From NCBI GenBank assembly GCA_016782865.1, contig JADHXR010000057.1:1-41907 (forward strand): 41,907 nt of DNA. The letters are read 5' to 3'. A program made the position numbers and the translations under genes. Below, piece by piece: positions 15,033-24,636 of the stretch; positions within the stretch are counted from its first letter, which is position 1; every line of letters starts with the position of its first letter. The stretch comes from Phycisphaerae bacterium (GTDB lineage Bacteria > Planctomycetota > Phycisphaerae > Sedimentisphaerales > Anaerobacaceae). The notes beneath the pieces are model-generated. The model had not been told where the DNA came from and did not search any database. It was given only the letters and a program-made list of their open reading frames with translations.

Positions 15033-17816
15033 ATGAAACATCAATGTATTGTCTTGCAAGTGCTTCTGGCTGTTCTGGCACTGTCCGGAAATCTGTGGGC
15101 GTTGCCCACGACAGCGTACGATGCGAAACTGGCAGTAACAGGTTGGTTGAAAGCCGATCCTCAACCGCTCGGAATGACTCTCGGCCAAGAAGTGACGGCG
15201 GTTGAGACTTTCACCGATGACTTCGGGACAACGGCCTATCACATTGTCTATCTGCATCCCTATGGCTTCGTGATCGTCTCTGCCGATGACATGATCGAGC
15301 CGATTATTGGTTTTGCTGACGACGGAGTGTTTGACCCGGCGCCCGACAGGCCTCTGGGGGCGTTAGTGACCAACGACCTTAGCGGACGAATTGCCGTGGT
15401 CAACAGTACATTCAGTCTAATGGCAATCTCCCCACAGACAGCGGTCACCGAGACCCAAAGGAAGTGGGAGTATCTCATCGGTCTTGGCGCGACACCAAGT
15501 GACGGGTTTGCCTTGATGGGGGAGCCCCCGATTGAGGACGACAATCTCTCCGATATTCGAGTGGCCCCGCTTATAAAGAGCAAATGGGGTCAGATTGGCA
15601 CTAACGGCGACGATAGTGAATCACCAGCATGCTACAACTACTACACGCCGCAAAACCTGGACGGAAGAGCCTCCTTCGTCGAAGGTGACCCCAACAACTA
15701 TCCCAGCGGATGTGTTGCGACCTCAATGGCGCAACTGATGAGATATAATCAGTACCCCCGGGAGCCGATTGAGCCGAAACAGTTCACTATCACCGTTGAC
15801 GGGCAGACGATGACTCGCGAGTTGCTGCGGGGTGAGGGACCGGATGGAGCGTACAATTGGGTCGACATGTTGCTATCTCCCGGGAACAACGCAACCGACG
15901 AACAGCGCCGGGCCATCGGAGCGCTCTGCCATGATGCCGGCATCGCGGTCGGCATGGAATACACAGACGAAGGCTCGGGTGCGACATTGTACGATGCGGC
16001 GGCAGCGCTGGTTGACACTTTCGGTTATAGCGGTGCAATTCTGGGGGAAAACGGCGAGAGCATTCGAAGCCGGAGAGAATTACGCGACATGATCAACCCC
16101 AATCTTGATGCAGGTCTGCCTGTTATAGTCGGAATCAAAAACAGTTCCTACTCTAACGGTGGGCATGCTCCCGTGTGTGACGGATACGGATACAACAATT
16201 CAACACTCTACCACCATTTCAATATGGGCTGGAACGGTCACAACGATTGCTGGTACAACCTGCCCGATGTTAACTGCCCCGACGGCGCGCCATACGACCT
16301 TATTACCCGGTGCGTCTACAACGTATTCACCGAAGGCAGGGGTGAGATAATCAGCGGCCGGATAATTGATGGCGAGGGCAAACCGATCCGAGATGCTGTG
16401 GTCACTGCGCAGAGCGATGATGGAGGTGGCTTGCACACCGCCGAGACAAACATCGCTGGTATTTATGCCCTAACGGGCGTCGCATCGGACTCTACATACA
16501 CGGTTACTGCAAGGAAATCTGGATACGATTTTGTCTCCAATGCGGGATTTCGCGAAGTGGCCACAGAAAGATCGAGCGAAGGCAGCTCTAATACGGGAAA
16601 CACATGGGGCGTAGATTTCCGCGGCTACAGCAATGATGAAAGTGACGTGGTTGTCGGAAACATCAAGCTAACCGCCTCCGACGGCCGGGCCGGTGACCAC
16701 TTCGGGTGCTCGGTCTCGGTCAGCGGAGACTACGCCATCGTGGGGGCGTACGGCGACGATAGCAAACGTGGCTCTGCGCATGTGTTCAAACGTGAAGGCA
16801 CAGGTTGGACGGAACAGGCCGTGCTCAGGAAGCGCTATCGCAACGGCGATGACTGTTTTGGCTTTTCGGTCTCAATCAGCGGCGACTGCGCCATAGTTGG
16901 GGCGGGAACTACACACACGTACCGCAACCCAACTGGCAGCTTTTCCGCCCACATATTCAAGCGTGAAGGTGCAAGCTGGATCGAGCAGGGGGAGCTGAGA
17001 GTAAGTGACGCTTGGATAGATCATTTTGGCAGTTCAGTCTCAATCAGCGGGGACTGTGCCATCGTGGCAGCGCCCTGGGATGATGCGGACCCGGGATACG
17101 CCGGCGGGCAGGATGCAGGCTCAACTTATATCTTCACTCGTGACGGTTTCGACTGGATTCGCCAGGCTAAACTGAGGCCTTCGGAGCCTACGCAATGCTT
17201 TGGCGATATTGTGTCTGTCAGTGGTGACTACGCCATTGTAGCCACAGGATATGGCAACCACAGCCGACCTCGCTACGGCCCCGTCCACATATTCAACCGG
17301 GAGGGGGCAGATTGGGCGATGCAAGCCGAGTTGACTGCGTCAGATGATTCGTTCGGCAATTCAATTGCGATAACCGAGGGCTACGCCATCGTGGGAGCGC
17401 CCAGAGAAAGCAAAGACAGTGGCGAAGACTGCGGATCTGCACATGTGTTCAAACGTGACGGTTCGAACTGGACGCGGCAGACAACGCTGACCGCCGCGGA
17501 CGGCGATGCCCGTGATGAATTCGGCCTCTCGGTTGCAGCGGACGGTGGATATGTCGTCGTTGGCGCACCCCACGACGATGACTATTATCTGGGAGAAGAC
17601 TCTGGCTCTGCGTATGTGTTCACATTGGAGGACACGACATGGAAGCAACAGGCCAAACTAACTGCTGCCGACGGGGCACTGCGTGATCATTTCGGTGGTT
17701 CGGTCTCGATCTCCGGCAACTACGTCATCGTAGGCGCTGAGGAGGATGACGACAACGGACACGAGTCAGGCTCCGTCTACATTTTCGAGCGAATCGGTTC
17801 AACCTGGATGCCTTAG
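15033..17816 (+). CDS. Secreted C10-family (streptopain-like) cysteine peptidase with FG-GAP-like repeats
   Basis: The 927-residue protein has a signal peptide (about 1-23, ending LSGNLWA) and a Spi/C10 propeptide-like N-terminal region (about 26-165). The peptidase C10 domain spans about 175-435. Catalytic residues visible are C227 in YPSGCVATSMAQLM, H378 in GGHAPVCDGY and the NMGWNG block at about 397-402, in the order seen in SpeB. Residues 437-500 form a carboxypeptidase-regulatory-like beta-sandwich (GRIIDGEGKPIRDAVV...YTVTARKSGYDF). Residues 543-925 contain seven repeats of the type FGxSVSVSGDYAIVGAxxD...GSAYVFxRxGxxWxxQAKL, an FG-GAP/integrin-like propeller. It should be exported, self-processed and anchored or substrate-bound through the propeller. 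A dockerin or sorting tail is absent. Confidence 0.92.
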   Translation: MKHQCIVLQVLLAVLALSGNLWALPTTAYDAKLAVTGWLKADPQPLGMTLGQEVTAVETFTDDFGTTAYHIVYLHPYGFVIVSADDMIEPIIGFADDGVFDPAPDRPLGALVTNDLSGRIAVVNSTFSLMAISPQTAVTETQRKWEYLIGLGATPSDGFALMGEPPIEDDNLSDIRVAPLIKSKWGQIGTNGDDSESPACYNYYTPQNLDGRASFVEGDPNNYPSGCVATSMAQLMRYNQYPREPIEPKQFTITVDGQTMTRELLRGEGPDGAYNWVDMLLSPGNNATDEQRRAIGALCHDAGIAVGMEYTDEGSGATLYDAAAALVDTFGYSGAILGENGESIRSRRELRDMINPNLDAGLPVIVGIKNSSYSNGGHAPVCDGYGYNNSTLYHHFNMGWNGHNDCWYNLPDVNCPDGAPYDLITRCVYNVFTEGRGEIISGRIIDGEGKPIRDAVVTAQSDDGGGLHTAETNIAGIYALTGVASDSTYTVTARKSGYDFVSNAGFREVATERSSEGSSNTGNTWGVDFRGYSNDESDVVVGNIKLTASDGRAGDHFGCSVSVSGDYAIVGAYGDDSKRGSAHVFKREGTGWTEQAVLRKRYRNGDDCFGFSVSISGDCAIVGAGTTHTYRNPTGSFSAHIFKREGASWIEQGELRVSDAWIDHFGSSVSISGDCAIVAAPWDDADPGYAGGQDAGSTYIFTRDGFDWIRQAKLRPSEPTQCFGDIVSVSGDYAIVATGYGNHSRPRYGPVHIFNREGADWAMQAELTASDDSFGNSIAITEGYAIVGAPRESKDSGEDCGSAHVFKRDGSNWTRQTTLTAADGDARDEFGLSVAADGGYVVVGAPHDDDYYLGEDSGSAYVFTLEDTTWKQQAKLTAADGALRDHFGGSVSISGNYVIVGAEEDDDNGHESGSVYIFERIGSTWMP

Positions 17817-17924
17817 CTTTGCAGAAGATCTTTAAGCGAATGCAGCGGTAAAGGAGTGACGGCCAAATGGGATCCTGGTAGAATTGTGAAAACGATTCTA
17901 TGGAACACTTGGAAAGGTTGTGGA

Positions 17925-18626
17925 ATGACACGGAGAAAACTTTGCTTGTTGATTTTGCTTTGTTGCGTTGTTGTGTCCAACGGTCAGGATAAGCCGAGGG
18001 CGGAGGACCCGGTGGCGAAGTGGGGGGAGACTATCCGGCAATTCGAGGATTGGGACCGCAAGAATTCGTTTGCCTCGGATGCGGTGTTGTTCGTGGGCAG
18101 TTCGAGCATTAAGCTCTGGCCCACCCGCGAGAGTTTCGGCGAACTGCCCGTCATTAACCGGGGGTTCGGCGGCTCTCAGATTTCCGAGGTCAATCACTTT
18201 GCAGAGAGGATCGTGCTGCGTTACGCGCCTAAAGTGATCGTCTTTTACGCCGGTGACAACGACATGGCGGCCGGCAAGAGCCCGAAGCGAGTGTTCGACG
18301 ACTACAGGGAATTTGTGAAGATCGTGCATGGAAAGCTGCCCCGGACGCGAATTGTCTTCGTGAGCATCAAGCCCAGCGGCCGCCGATGGTCTCTCTGGCC
18401 CGTGATGGCTCAAGCGAATAAGATGGTCGAGGATTTCTCGGGCACGGATCGTCGATTGATCTATTTTGACTCGGCTACGCCGCTGCTGGCCGGCGACGGC
18501 AAGCCCGACGCGAAATTGTTCCTCAAAGACAATCTGCACCTGAACGCCGACGGGTACCGCGTCTGGACCAGATTGCTCAGGCCAGTCATCGAAGAGGCGA
18601 TGAGGCCGAGCACCAAGAAACGGTGA
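17925..18626 (+). CDS. Secreted SGNH/GDSL-family hydrolase
   Basis: The start is the ATG at 17925, preceded by GGAAAGG with a 7-base spacer; a longer frame from 17856 has no support. The 233-residue protein has a signal peptide (MTRRKLCLLILLCCVVVSNG). The SGNH blocks are present: block I VLFVGSSSIKLW (nucleophile serine about 59-60), block II INRGFGGS (oxyanion glycine), block III YAGDND (Asn112) and block V DNLHLNADGY (Asp202/His205). It is an extracytoplasmic esterase or acetylhydrolase, likely on polysaccharide or peptidoglycan side groups; the substrate cannot be told from sequence. It follows the C10 peptidase gene by 108 bases on the same strand. Confidence 0.88.
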   Translation: MTRRKLCLLILLCCVVVSNGQDKPRAEDPVAKWGETIRQFEDWDRKNSFASDAVLFVGSSSIKLWPTRESFGELPVINRGFGGSQISEVNHFAERIVLRYAPKVIVFYAGDNDMAAGKSPKRVFDDYREFVKIVHGKLPRTRIVFVSIKPSGRRWSLWPVMAQANKMVEDFSGTDRRLIYFDSATPLLAGDGKPDAKLFLKDNLHLNADGYRVWTRLLRPVIEEAMRPSTKKR

Positions 18627-18708
18627 GGTGGATTCGGCTTGTGGGGGAAAAGATCGCTCCTCCGGCAAAATCGTCAACCGAAGAGGCGAAAATCGCCGAT
18701 CATTTGAG

Positions 18709-18737
18709 TTGACATCGGCGGTTTGCATCTGTACGAT
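18709..18737 (+). promoter_or_regulatory. Sigma70-type promoter for the FlgI-like gene
   Basis: TTGACA (18709-18714), a 17-base spacer and TACGAT (18732-18737) form a good housekeeping promoter about 50 bases before the ATG at 18789. No other gene start lies downstream of it. Confidence 0.55.
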
Positions 18738-18788
18738 TAGATACGAATTCATAGCCGGAGATTAAGCCTTTTTGAGGTACTTTTTCCA

Positions 18789-20417
18789 ATGAATGTTATC
18801 GGCCGAAAAGTGGTTTGTGTGGTGGCAACGGCACTCGTCGTTTGTCTGGCCTTCGGTTGCGGTCAGCGGCGTGCAGGCAAGGGGTCCGATGATCTGGCAT
18901 CGCTGAAGGATTTGGGTCCGACGATAGGTTCGCTGGTCAGAGTGACGTCGCTCGAAACGATCAAGGTCGAAGGCTACGGCCTGGTAAGCGGGCTCAGAGG
19001 GACCGGTTCGGCCGAATGCCCGCCACGAATCAGGGCGTATCTTACGCGATACATTCGAAAGCAACTGCCCTCGGGCGGTGCGCTGAATGTTGACGAGTAT
19101 ATCAACCGTCCCGATACGGCGGTCGTGTTTGTCGAGGGGATGATGCCTGCGGTGGCCTCACAAGGCCAATATTTCGATGTTCTGGTAACAGCATTGGCCG
19201 GCACACAAACGACCTCTATCGAAGGCGGGTGGCTTTTCGAGACCGAGCTTAAAATAGCGGGAAGTTTCGGCGTCACCACAGAAATCCTGGCCGATGCAAA
19301 AGGCCCCATTTTCACAGATAAGATCGGCAACTTCACGGCAAACACCAGGATCGGACACATTATGGCCGGTGGGAAAGTCCTTAGTGAGTACAAGGTTCGG
19401 CTCGCGCTTCCCAGGCCCGACTACGAGATTTCAAACGCCATTCGCAACCGCCTGAACGGGTGCTTCGGCATGGACACGGCCAGGGCTCTCAGGTCCGGCG
19501 AGATCGAGCTGACAATACCACCGAAATACAAGCGGCACAAGCAAAGGTTCATTGCGATGGTCGGCACAATGTACCTTACACAAGATCCGGCACTCGATCA
19601 GAAAAGGATAGCGACTTTCGTAAAGAGGCTTGCCGGTTCACAGGACAAGTATAGAAGTGAAGTCGCACTCGAGGCCATCGGCAACGAGAGCCTCGGCGAA
19701 CTTGGCGTCCTGTTGAACTCAGCCGATGAACGGGTCCGGCTGCACGCGGCCAGATGCGTCCTCAATCTGGGAAGTGACGCGGGCCTGACGGCTCTCAGGC
19801 AGATAGCTCTGAATAAGAATTCGCCGTACAGACTCGATGCTTTGGTCGCAATAACCGCCGCCGCGGCGCACAACGATGCCGTTGCGCTCTGCCGGCTGCT
19901 GCTGCGTGACGATAATTTTGTCATCAGGTTGGCGGCGTACGAGCAATTGCGCGAATCGGACGATGCGGCCGTGCTGCAAGAGCAAATTGCCGGCAGTTTC
20001 TACCTGGAACGAATCGCACAAACCGACGAGAAGGTAATCTACGTCTCTCGCACGGGTCAGCCGCGAGTTGTCCTCTTCGGCGCCCCGATTTCCTGCCGAG
20101 GCAATATATTCCTGGGCTCGGCCGATGGCGACATAACGATAAACGCTCCGTCAGGCGCAGAATATGTCACGATAATTCGCAAACATCCGAAGCGCCCCGG
20201 CGTGATAACGCAGCTAAGAAGCTCCTTCGAGGTGGGCGACATTGTCAGGACACTCTGTGACGAACCTCTCAAAGAAGACGAGTCGGGTCGCGGAGGATTG
20301 GGTGTCTCCTATGCCGACGCGGTAGTCCTTCTCAAGGAGCTGTGTGACAAACGTGCCGTCAGTGCCGAGTTTCGCGCCGGACCCATGCCAAATTTCGGCC
20401 TAAATATCAAGAAATGA
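18789..20417 (+). CDS. FlgI-like lipoprotein with central HEAT-type repeats
   Basis: The 542-residue protein has an N-terminal signal ending LAFGC (C24), a plausible though imperfect lipobox. Residues 38-265 resemble the flagellar P-ring protein FlgI: LVRVTSLETIKVEGYGLVSGLRGTGS, then PAVASQGQYFDVLVTALAGTQTTSIEGGWLFETELK. They compare to FlgI's VGYGLVVGLNGTGD, ARQGDxIDVxVSSIGDAxSLxGGTLLxTPLx. Residues about 275-405 are short helical pairs of HEAT type (VALEAIGNESLGELGVLLNSADERVRLHAARCVLNLG, about 3-4 units). The remaining 130 residues are beta-rich. FlgI proteins proper are about 350-370 residues and lack HEAT repeats. No flagellar gene is nearby; smc follows 96 bases later. It is probably a periplasmic or outer-membrane ring or scaffold protein of unknown function. 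Confidence 0.8.
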   Translation: MNVIGRKVVCVVATALVVCLAFGCGQRRAGKGSDDLASLKDLGPTIGSLVRVTSLETIKVEGYGLVSGLRGTGSAECPPRIRAYLTRYIRKQLPSGGALNVDEYINRPDTAVVFVEGMMPAVASQGQYFDVLVTALAGTQTTSIEGGWLFETELKIAGSFGVTTEILADAKGPIFTDKIGNFTANTRIGHIMAGGKVLSEYKVRLALPRPDYEISNAIRNRLNGCFGMDTARALRSGEIELTIPPKYKRHKQRFIAMVGTMYLTQDPALDQKRIATFVKRLAGSQDKYRSEVALEAIGNESLGELGVLLNSADERVRLHAARCVLNLGSDAGLTALRQIALNKNSPYRLDALVAITAAAAHNDAVALCRLLLRDDNFVIRLAAYEQLRESDDAAVLQEQIAGSFYLERIAQTDEKVIYVSRTGQPRVVLFGAPISCRGNIFLGSADGDITINAPSGAEYVTIIRKHPKRPGVITQLRSSFEVGDIVRTLCDEPLKEDESGRGGLGVSYADAVVLLKELCDKRAVSAEFRAGPMPNFGLNIKK

Positions 20418-20513
20418 CAAACCATCGGCCGATAACAATATTGCACAGAAGGTGTAAAGGTTCTGTTTGGACTTTGCATTGGTTGTTACCGGACGTTAAC
20501 AGTAGGGCAATAG

Positions 20514-23500
20514 ATGAGACTTGAGAAAGTTATACTAAACGGATTCAAAAGCTTTGCCGACAAGACGGAATTTGCCTTCGATTCGCCTATAACCGCTATC
20601 GTGGGACCTAACGGCTGCGGCAAGAGTAACGTTGTCGATGCCGTCAAATGGGTGTTGGGCGAACAAAGTGTCAAGAGCCTGCGAAGCGGGCACATGGCCG
20701 ACGTGATATTCGGAGGCAGCAGCAGCAGAAAACCGCTGGGGGCGGCTGAAGTGACGATGGTCATGTCCAACTGCGACGGCGTGGGGTCGCGGCTGCTTTC
20801 GATCGAAGCCGACGAGGTGCATGTATCGCGAAAGATATACAAGAGCGGGGAGAGCGAATATAGGCTTAACGGCAAGGTCTGCCGGCTCAAAGATATCCGA
20901 GAGCTATTCATGGACACCGGCGTAAGCGCCAAGGCCTATTCGATCCTCGAACAGGGACAGATCGAATACTTGGTGAGTGCCTCGAAAGTCGACAGAAGGT
21001 TCATATTCGAAGAAGCCGCGGGGATCAGCAAGTACAAGGCGCACAAAAAAGAGGCACTCCGCAAACTTGAACGAACGGAGCAGAACCTGCTGCGCCTTGC
21101 CGACATTCTGGGCGAGGTCGCCAAGACACTTCGCAGTGTAAAGCTCCAGGCGGGCAAGGCGAGGAACTATCTGCAATACACCGAAAGGCTCAAGGATCTT
21201 CAGGTCAACTACTCACTGGTCGAATACGCAAAGAATCTCACGCAGACGAACAAGAAAAAGGAGACTCTCGGTCGCGCCACCGAGCAGTTCGAGGCTCTCG
21301 CCGCTGAGGTCTCCAAAGAGGACGCATTGATAAGCAGTTTGGGCGAAGAGATAATAGAAACCGAGCACAAGCTCAGCAGCACGGGGAACAAGCTTGTCTG
21401 CGTCCTGAGCAAGATCGAGCAGCAGACTCAGCGGATTGAATTTCTGCGGGCCAGAGTCTCGGAATTGCAGCAGAGGAAAGAATCGGCGACCGAGAAGATC
21501 GAGAAACTGACAAGCCAGAGGAGTGCCTTTGAGGAGAGTTTCGCCCAGTACGAAAACGAGTCGGCAAGCTGCGAGAAGATGCTCGAAGAGAAGACTCGCG
21601 ACATCGAGCAGCTTGAGAAAAATATCCAGAAGGTAAACGCCGAATGTCTCTCGCTGGAAGCGCAGCTCGAAGATGAGAAGTCAGGGATCATCGATATAGT
21701 CCGCAGGACCGCTCAGCTTCACAACGAGGTTCAGAGCATTTCGGTTTATCGCGACAATTTGTCCAGCCAGAAGGATCGTCTTGCCGGCAGGGCCCAAACC
21801 GCCCGGGCCGAGCTGGAGGGGCTGCTGACGGAAAAGGCCCGTCACAACGCTCGTTTGGATGACGTCGAAAAGGTGCTTGGCGAATTAGAGGAGAGCCTGG
21901 AATCAAAGCGCAAGAATTCAAAAGATATTGAAGAGTCTCTGGCCGCCGACAGCAAGCGACTGGCCCACAGCAAAGAGGCGGCAAGTGCGCTCAACAGCGA
22001 GCTGGCAATTCTGACGGACATGGAAAAGCGATGCGAAGGCCTCAATCCGGGTGTCAAGAGCATCCTGCAAAATCGCTCTCTCGAAAACAACCGGTTCGAT
22101 TACGTCGAAGGGATGCTGGCGGATATCATCGAGGCCGACGTCGAATACGCAAACGCCGTTGAAGCCGTGCTCGAGGGCCGGACTGATGCCTTGGTCAGCA
22201 GCAGCACGAGCAGAATGTTGGCTGATAGCGAGCAGATCGCCGAACTTGACGGCAGGGTGAATTTCATTTGCCTTGACAGGATCGAACCGTTGGTGGATGA
22301 CATTGACTTGTCGAAATTCTCATCTGTGTTGGGCAGGCTCGTTGAGTTCGTGAAATTCGACAGCAGGTACACGCCGTTGGCCTGGAAGCTGCTGGGCAAA
22401 ACACTGGTTGTCGACTCGGTGAAAGATGCGGCCAGGCTCGCCGGACGGACGACAAACGGATACGAGTGTGTCACCTTGAAGGGCGAGTTGGCGGACGCCG
22501 ACGGGATGATAAAGCTCGGGCCCTTAGGCAAGGCGACCGGTCTTATCTCGCGCAAGAGTCGCCTGCGTCAGCTCCAGGAAACCATTGCCGGCATCAGCAA
22601 TGAAATCGAAGAGATTGAGAGCCAGATAGAGAAGAACGACCAGACCAAGATCCACTTGGACAAACTGTGCAAAGACCTCAGGACGGCTATCTACGAGGCA
22701 AATACCGAGAAGATGCAGACAAGCTCCAAGCTCAGCGTGATCGAGCACAACATCACGCGGCTCAAGGAAGAGGAGCCGCTGATAGCCAGTGAAATCGATC
22801 TGCTTGCCGAGCAGATCGCTCAGTCGGTGCAGAAAGAATACGACTCGAACCAGAAACTACACGAGCTGGAGGTGGTGAACAACCAGCGAACGGCGCACAT
22901 TGAGCAGCTCGAAGCAAGATACGGCGAACAAAAACAGCAGCAACAGGCATCGGCGACCAAATTGACTGATCTGAAGGTTGCCTTGGGGCAGATTACCGAG
23001 CAGAGCAAGGCGCTGAAACAGGCGATTGCGAGCCTGCAAAGCCAGATGCAGGAGAACCGCACGGCTGCCGCAGCCGCCCGTGAGGAAACCGAAAGCTGCG
23101 TCGGGCAATTGGCCGAAGCTCAAAGAGACATTCTCAGTTGCGAGGCGGCGGTCTCGGAGCTGTTCGTTGAGAAAGAGAAGAATCAGCACGACAGCCGGCT
23201 GCTCCAGAGCCAAGCCGAGAGCCTGTGTGAAAAGAGAAAACAAGCCGAAGAGCTTATCCGGGTCAAACGCAGCGAGAAAAGCCAGACTGAGCAGAGGACC
23301 AACGAGCTTAAGATAGAGTTGAGCCAGTTGGAAGTGAGATTGCAGGACCTGGTCGAAAGAGTCCGCGAGGATTTGCATATCGATCTGGCCGAGGCCTACG
23401 AGGACTACACGGACCAGGAGGTTGACTGGGACGCGATAAGGGAAGAGATCACCTCGCTGAAAGGCAAAATCGAACGGCTCGGCAATGTGAACGTCGACGC

Positions 23501-24101
23501 AATCGAGGAGCAGGAGGCGCTCGAACAGCGGTACGACTTCCTCAGCACGCAGGTCCAGGACCTCAACAGCAGCAGGGGACAGTTGCAGCAGTTGATAAAC
23601 CGCCTCAACAAGAAGAGCAGGGAGAAATTCCGGCAGACGTTCGAGGAAATACGGGGGAACTTCCAGGAAATATTCCGCAAGCTGTTCGGCGGAGGCAAAG
23701 CGGACATCATACTCGAAGACGCAGAAGATATTCTCGATGCCGGCATAGAGGTAATCGCCCGCCCGCCCGGCAAAGAGACGAGGAGCATATCGCTGCTCAG
23801 TGGCGGTGAAAAATCAATGACGGCGCTGGCACTGTTGTTTTCGGTATTCAAGACCAAGCCGTCTCCGTTCTGCTTCCTCGATGAGGTTGACGCGGCGCTC
23901 GATGAGGCGAACAACGAGCGTTTCAACATGCTCGTCCAGGAATTCCAGAAACACTCACAGTTCATAATCATCACTCACGCCAAGCGCACGATGAGTATCG
24001 CCGACGTACTGTTCGGAATAACGATGCAGGTGCGAGGGGTGAGCAAGAAGATAAGCGTCCGCTTCGGCGAATACGACGAAGAACCCGCCGCCGTGGCGTG
24101 A
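20514..24101 (+). CDS. smc: Chromosome segregation ATPase SMC
   Basis: At 1195 residues this is a full-length bacterial SMC. The N-terminal ATPase half has Walker A GPNGCGKSN (31-39). Two long coiled coils (about 170-500 and 690-1000) flank the hinge (about 510-680; VKSILQ...FDYVEGMLADIIE...YANAVEAVLEGRTDALV). The C-terminal half has the ABC signature LLSGGEKSMTALALLFS (about 1095-1110), Walker B FCFLDEVDAALDEAN (1119-1133) and the D-loop/H-loop region ending FIIITHAKRTM. SMC forms a dimer that, with ScpA and ScpB, extrudes loops and condenses the chromosome in the cytoplasm. Neither scpA nor scpB lies in the window. The start codon ATG at 20514 has only a weak GTAGGG leader. Confidence 0.98.
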   Translation: MRLEKVILNGFKSFADKTEFAFDSPITAIVGPNGCGKSNVVDAVKWVLGEQSVKSLRSGHMADVIFGGSSSRKPLGAAEVTMVMSNCDGVGSRLLSIEADEVHVSRKIYKSGESEYRLNGKVCRLKDIRELFMDTGVSAKAYSILEQGQIEYLVSASKVDRRFIFEEAAGISKYKAHKKEALRKLERTEQNLLRLADILGEVAKTLRSVKLQAGKARNYLQYTERLKDLQVNYSLVEYAKNLTQTNKKKETLGRATEQFEALAAEVSKEDALISSLGEEIIETEHKLSSTGNKLVCVLSKIEQQTQRIEFLRARVSELQQRKESATEKIEKLTSQRSAFEESFAQYENESASCEKMLEEKTRDIEQLEKNIQKVNAECLSLEAQLEDEKSGIIDIVRRTAQLHNEVQSISVYRDNLSSQKDRLAGRAQTARAELEGLLTEKARHNARLDDVEKVLGELEESLESKRKNSKDIEESLAADSKRLAHSKEAASALNSELAILTDMEKRCEGLNPGVKSILQNRSLENNRFDYVEGMLADIIEADVEYANAVEAVLEGRTDALVSSSTSRMLADSEQIAELDGRVNFICLDRIEPLVDDIDLSKFSSVLGRLVEFVKFDSRYTPLAWKLLGKTLVVDSVKDAARLAGRTTNGYECVTLKGELADADGMIKLGPLGKATGLISRKSRLRQLQETIAGISNEIEEIESQIEKNDQTKIHLDKLCKDLRTAIYEANTEKMQTSSKLSVIEHNITRLKEEEPLIASEIDLLAEQIAQSVQKEYDSNQKLHELEVVNNQRTAHIEQLEARYGEQKQQQQASATKLTDLKVALGQITEQSKALKQAIASLQSQMQENRTAAAAAREETESCVGQLAEAQRDILSCEAAVSELFVEKEKNQHDSRLLQSQAESLCEKRKQAEELIRVKRSEKSQTEQRTNELKIELSQLEVRLQDLVERVREDLHIDLAEAYEDYTDQEVDWDAIREEITSLKGKIERLGNVNVDAIEEQEALEQRYDFLSTQVQDLNSSRGQLQQLINRLNKKSREKFRQTFEEIRGNFQEIFRKLFGGGKADIILEDAEDILDAGIEVIARPPGKETRSISLLSGGEKSMTALALLFSVFKTKPSPFCFLDEVDAALDEANNERFNMLVQEFQKHSQFIIITHAKRTMSIADVLFGITMQVRGVSKKISVRFGEYDEEPAAVA

Positions 24102-24438
24102 TGTGCCGTTTCGTGATGGACATGCTGGCCTCACTCACAAGGAATGCCGGAAGTTCAGATTTTCACGTCTTTAACAAGGTGCTGCTCTCGGGAAGGGGCA
24201 AGCCTCAATTTCAGATCAAGCGAGGGAACCATAAGGCAGAGAAAGTAGGGTAGAGCCTACTCTCCATACTGAGGTTACTTCAACGATTGAAACGGCAGAC
24301 TCTTTCCATCCCGGAAGTCTGCTCTATGTCAGTTGTCTCTTTCACGACTTTGCTATTTTGACCCAAGCGCGCAGTTCTGAGGTGGGTTTGCGTGTTTTCG
24401 TATTGATATCACACACCAGGATGCTTATGATTGAAGCT
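24102..24438. other. Intergenic region after smc
   Basis: These 337 bases carry no supported gene. Two inverted repeats are visible: AGTAGG (24244-24249) with CCTACT (24256-24261), and GCAGACT (24295-24301) with AGTCTGC (24316-24322). Neither is followed by a T-run, so terminator function for smc is uncertain. Confidence 0.4.
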
Positions 24439-24636
24439 ATGGCAGGAAAGTCAAACAAGAACGCCAAGGGTAAAAGCACCGCCCGGCAAACGGACCCAAT
24501 ACGTGCAGCCATTGACTATGGGATTGATGTTACAATGCTCGTTGATAATCTTCAAAGAAGTGTGACAGACCGAATCAAACGTCATCAAATCGCACTCAAT
24601 ACAGCGGAGAAACTCAGGAAGGCAAAACGACTTTGA
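24439..24636 (+). CDS. Small basic protein paired with a nucleotidyltransferase
   Basis: The 65-residue protein is taken from the ATG at 24439; ATGs at 24421 and 24427 would extend it by up to 6 residues. It has a basic, low-complexity start (AGKSNKNAKGKSTARQ) and a helical body (DPIRAAIDYGIDVTMLVDNLQRS, then TDRIKRHQIALNTAEKLRKA). Small proteins of this pattern (D-P-x-x-A-A-x-x-Y-G-I-D-V-x-x-L-x-x-N-L) sit immediately before a nucleotidyltransferase-fold gene in many genomes. The arrangement suggests a toxin-antitoxin-like or regulatory partner. Its TGA stop overlaps the next gene's TTG start (TTGA), giving translational coupling. Confidence 0.7.
   Translation: MAGKSNKNAKGKSTARQTDPIRAAIDYGIDVTMLVDNLQRSVTDRIKRHQIALNTAEKLRKAKRL

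Noticed and set aside
17898..18752. 284-codon minus-strand frame over the SGNH hydrolase
   Set aside because: Antisense shadow; the plus-strand gene has all SGNH blocks and a signal peptide.
18789..20417. True flagellar P-ring protein FlgI
   Set aside because: Much longer than FlgI, carries a lipoprotein-style signal and HEAT repeats, and no flagellar genes are near.
24244..24322. Two hairpins after smc as a rho-independent terminator
   Set aside because: Stems of only 6-7 bp and no following T-run.
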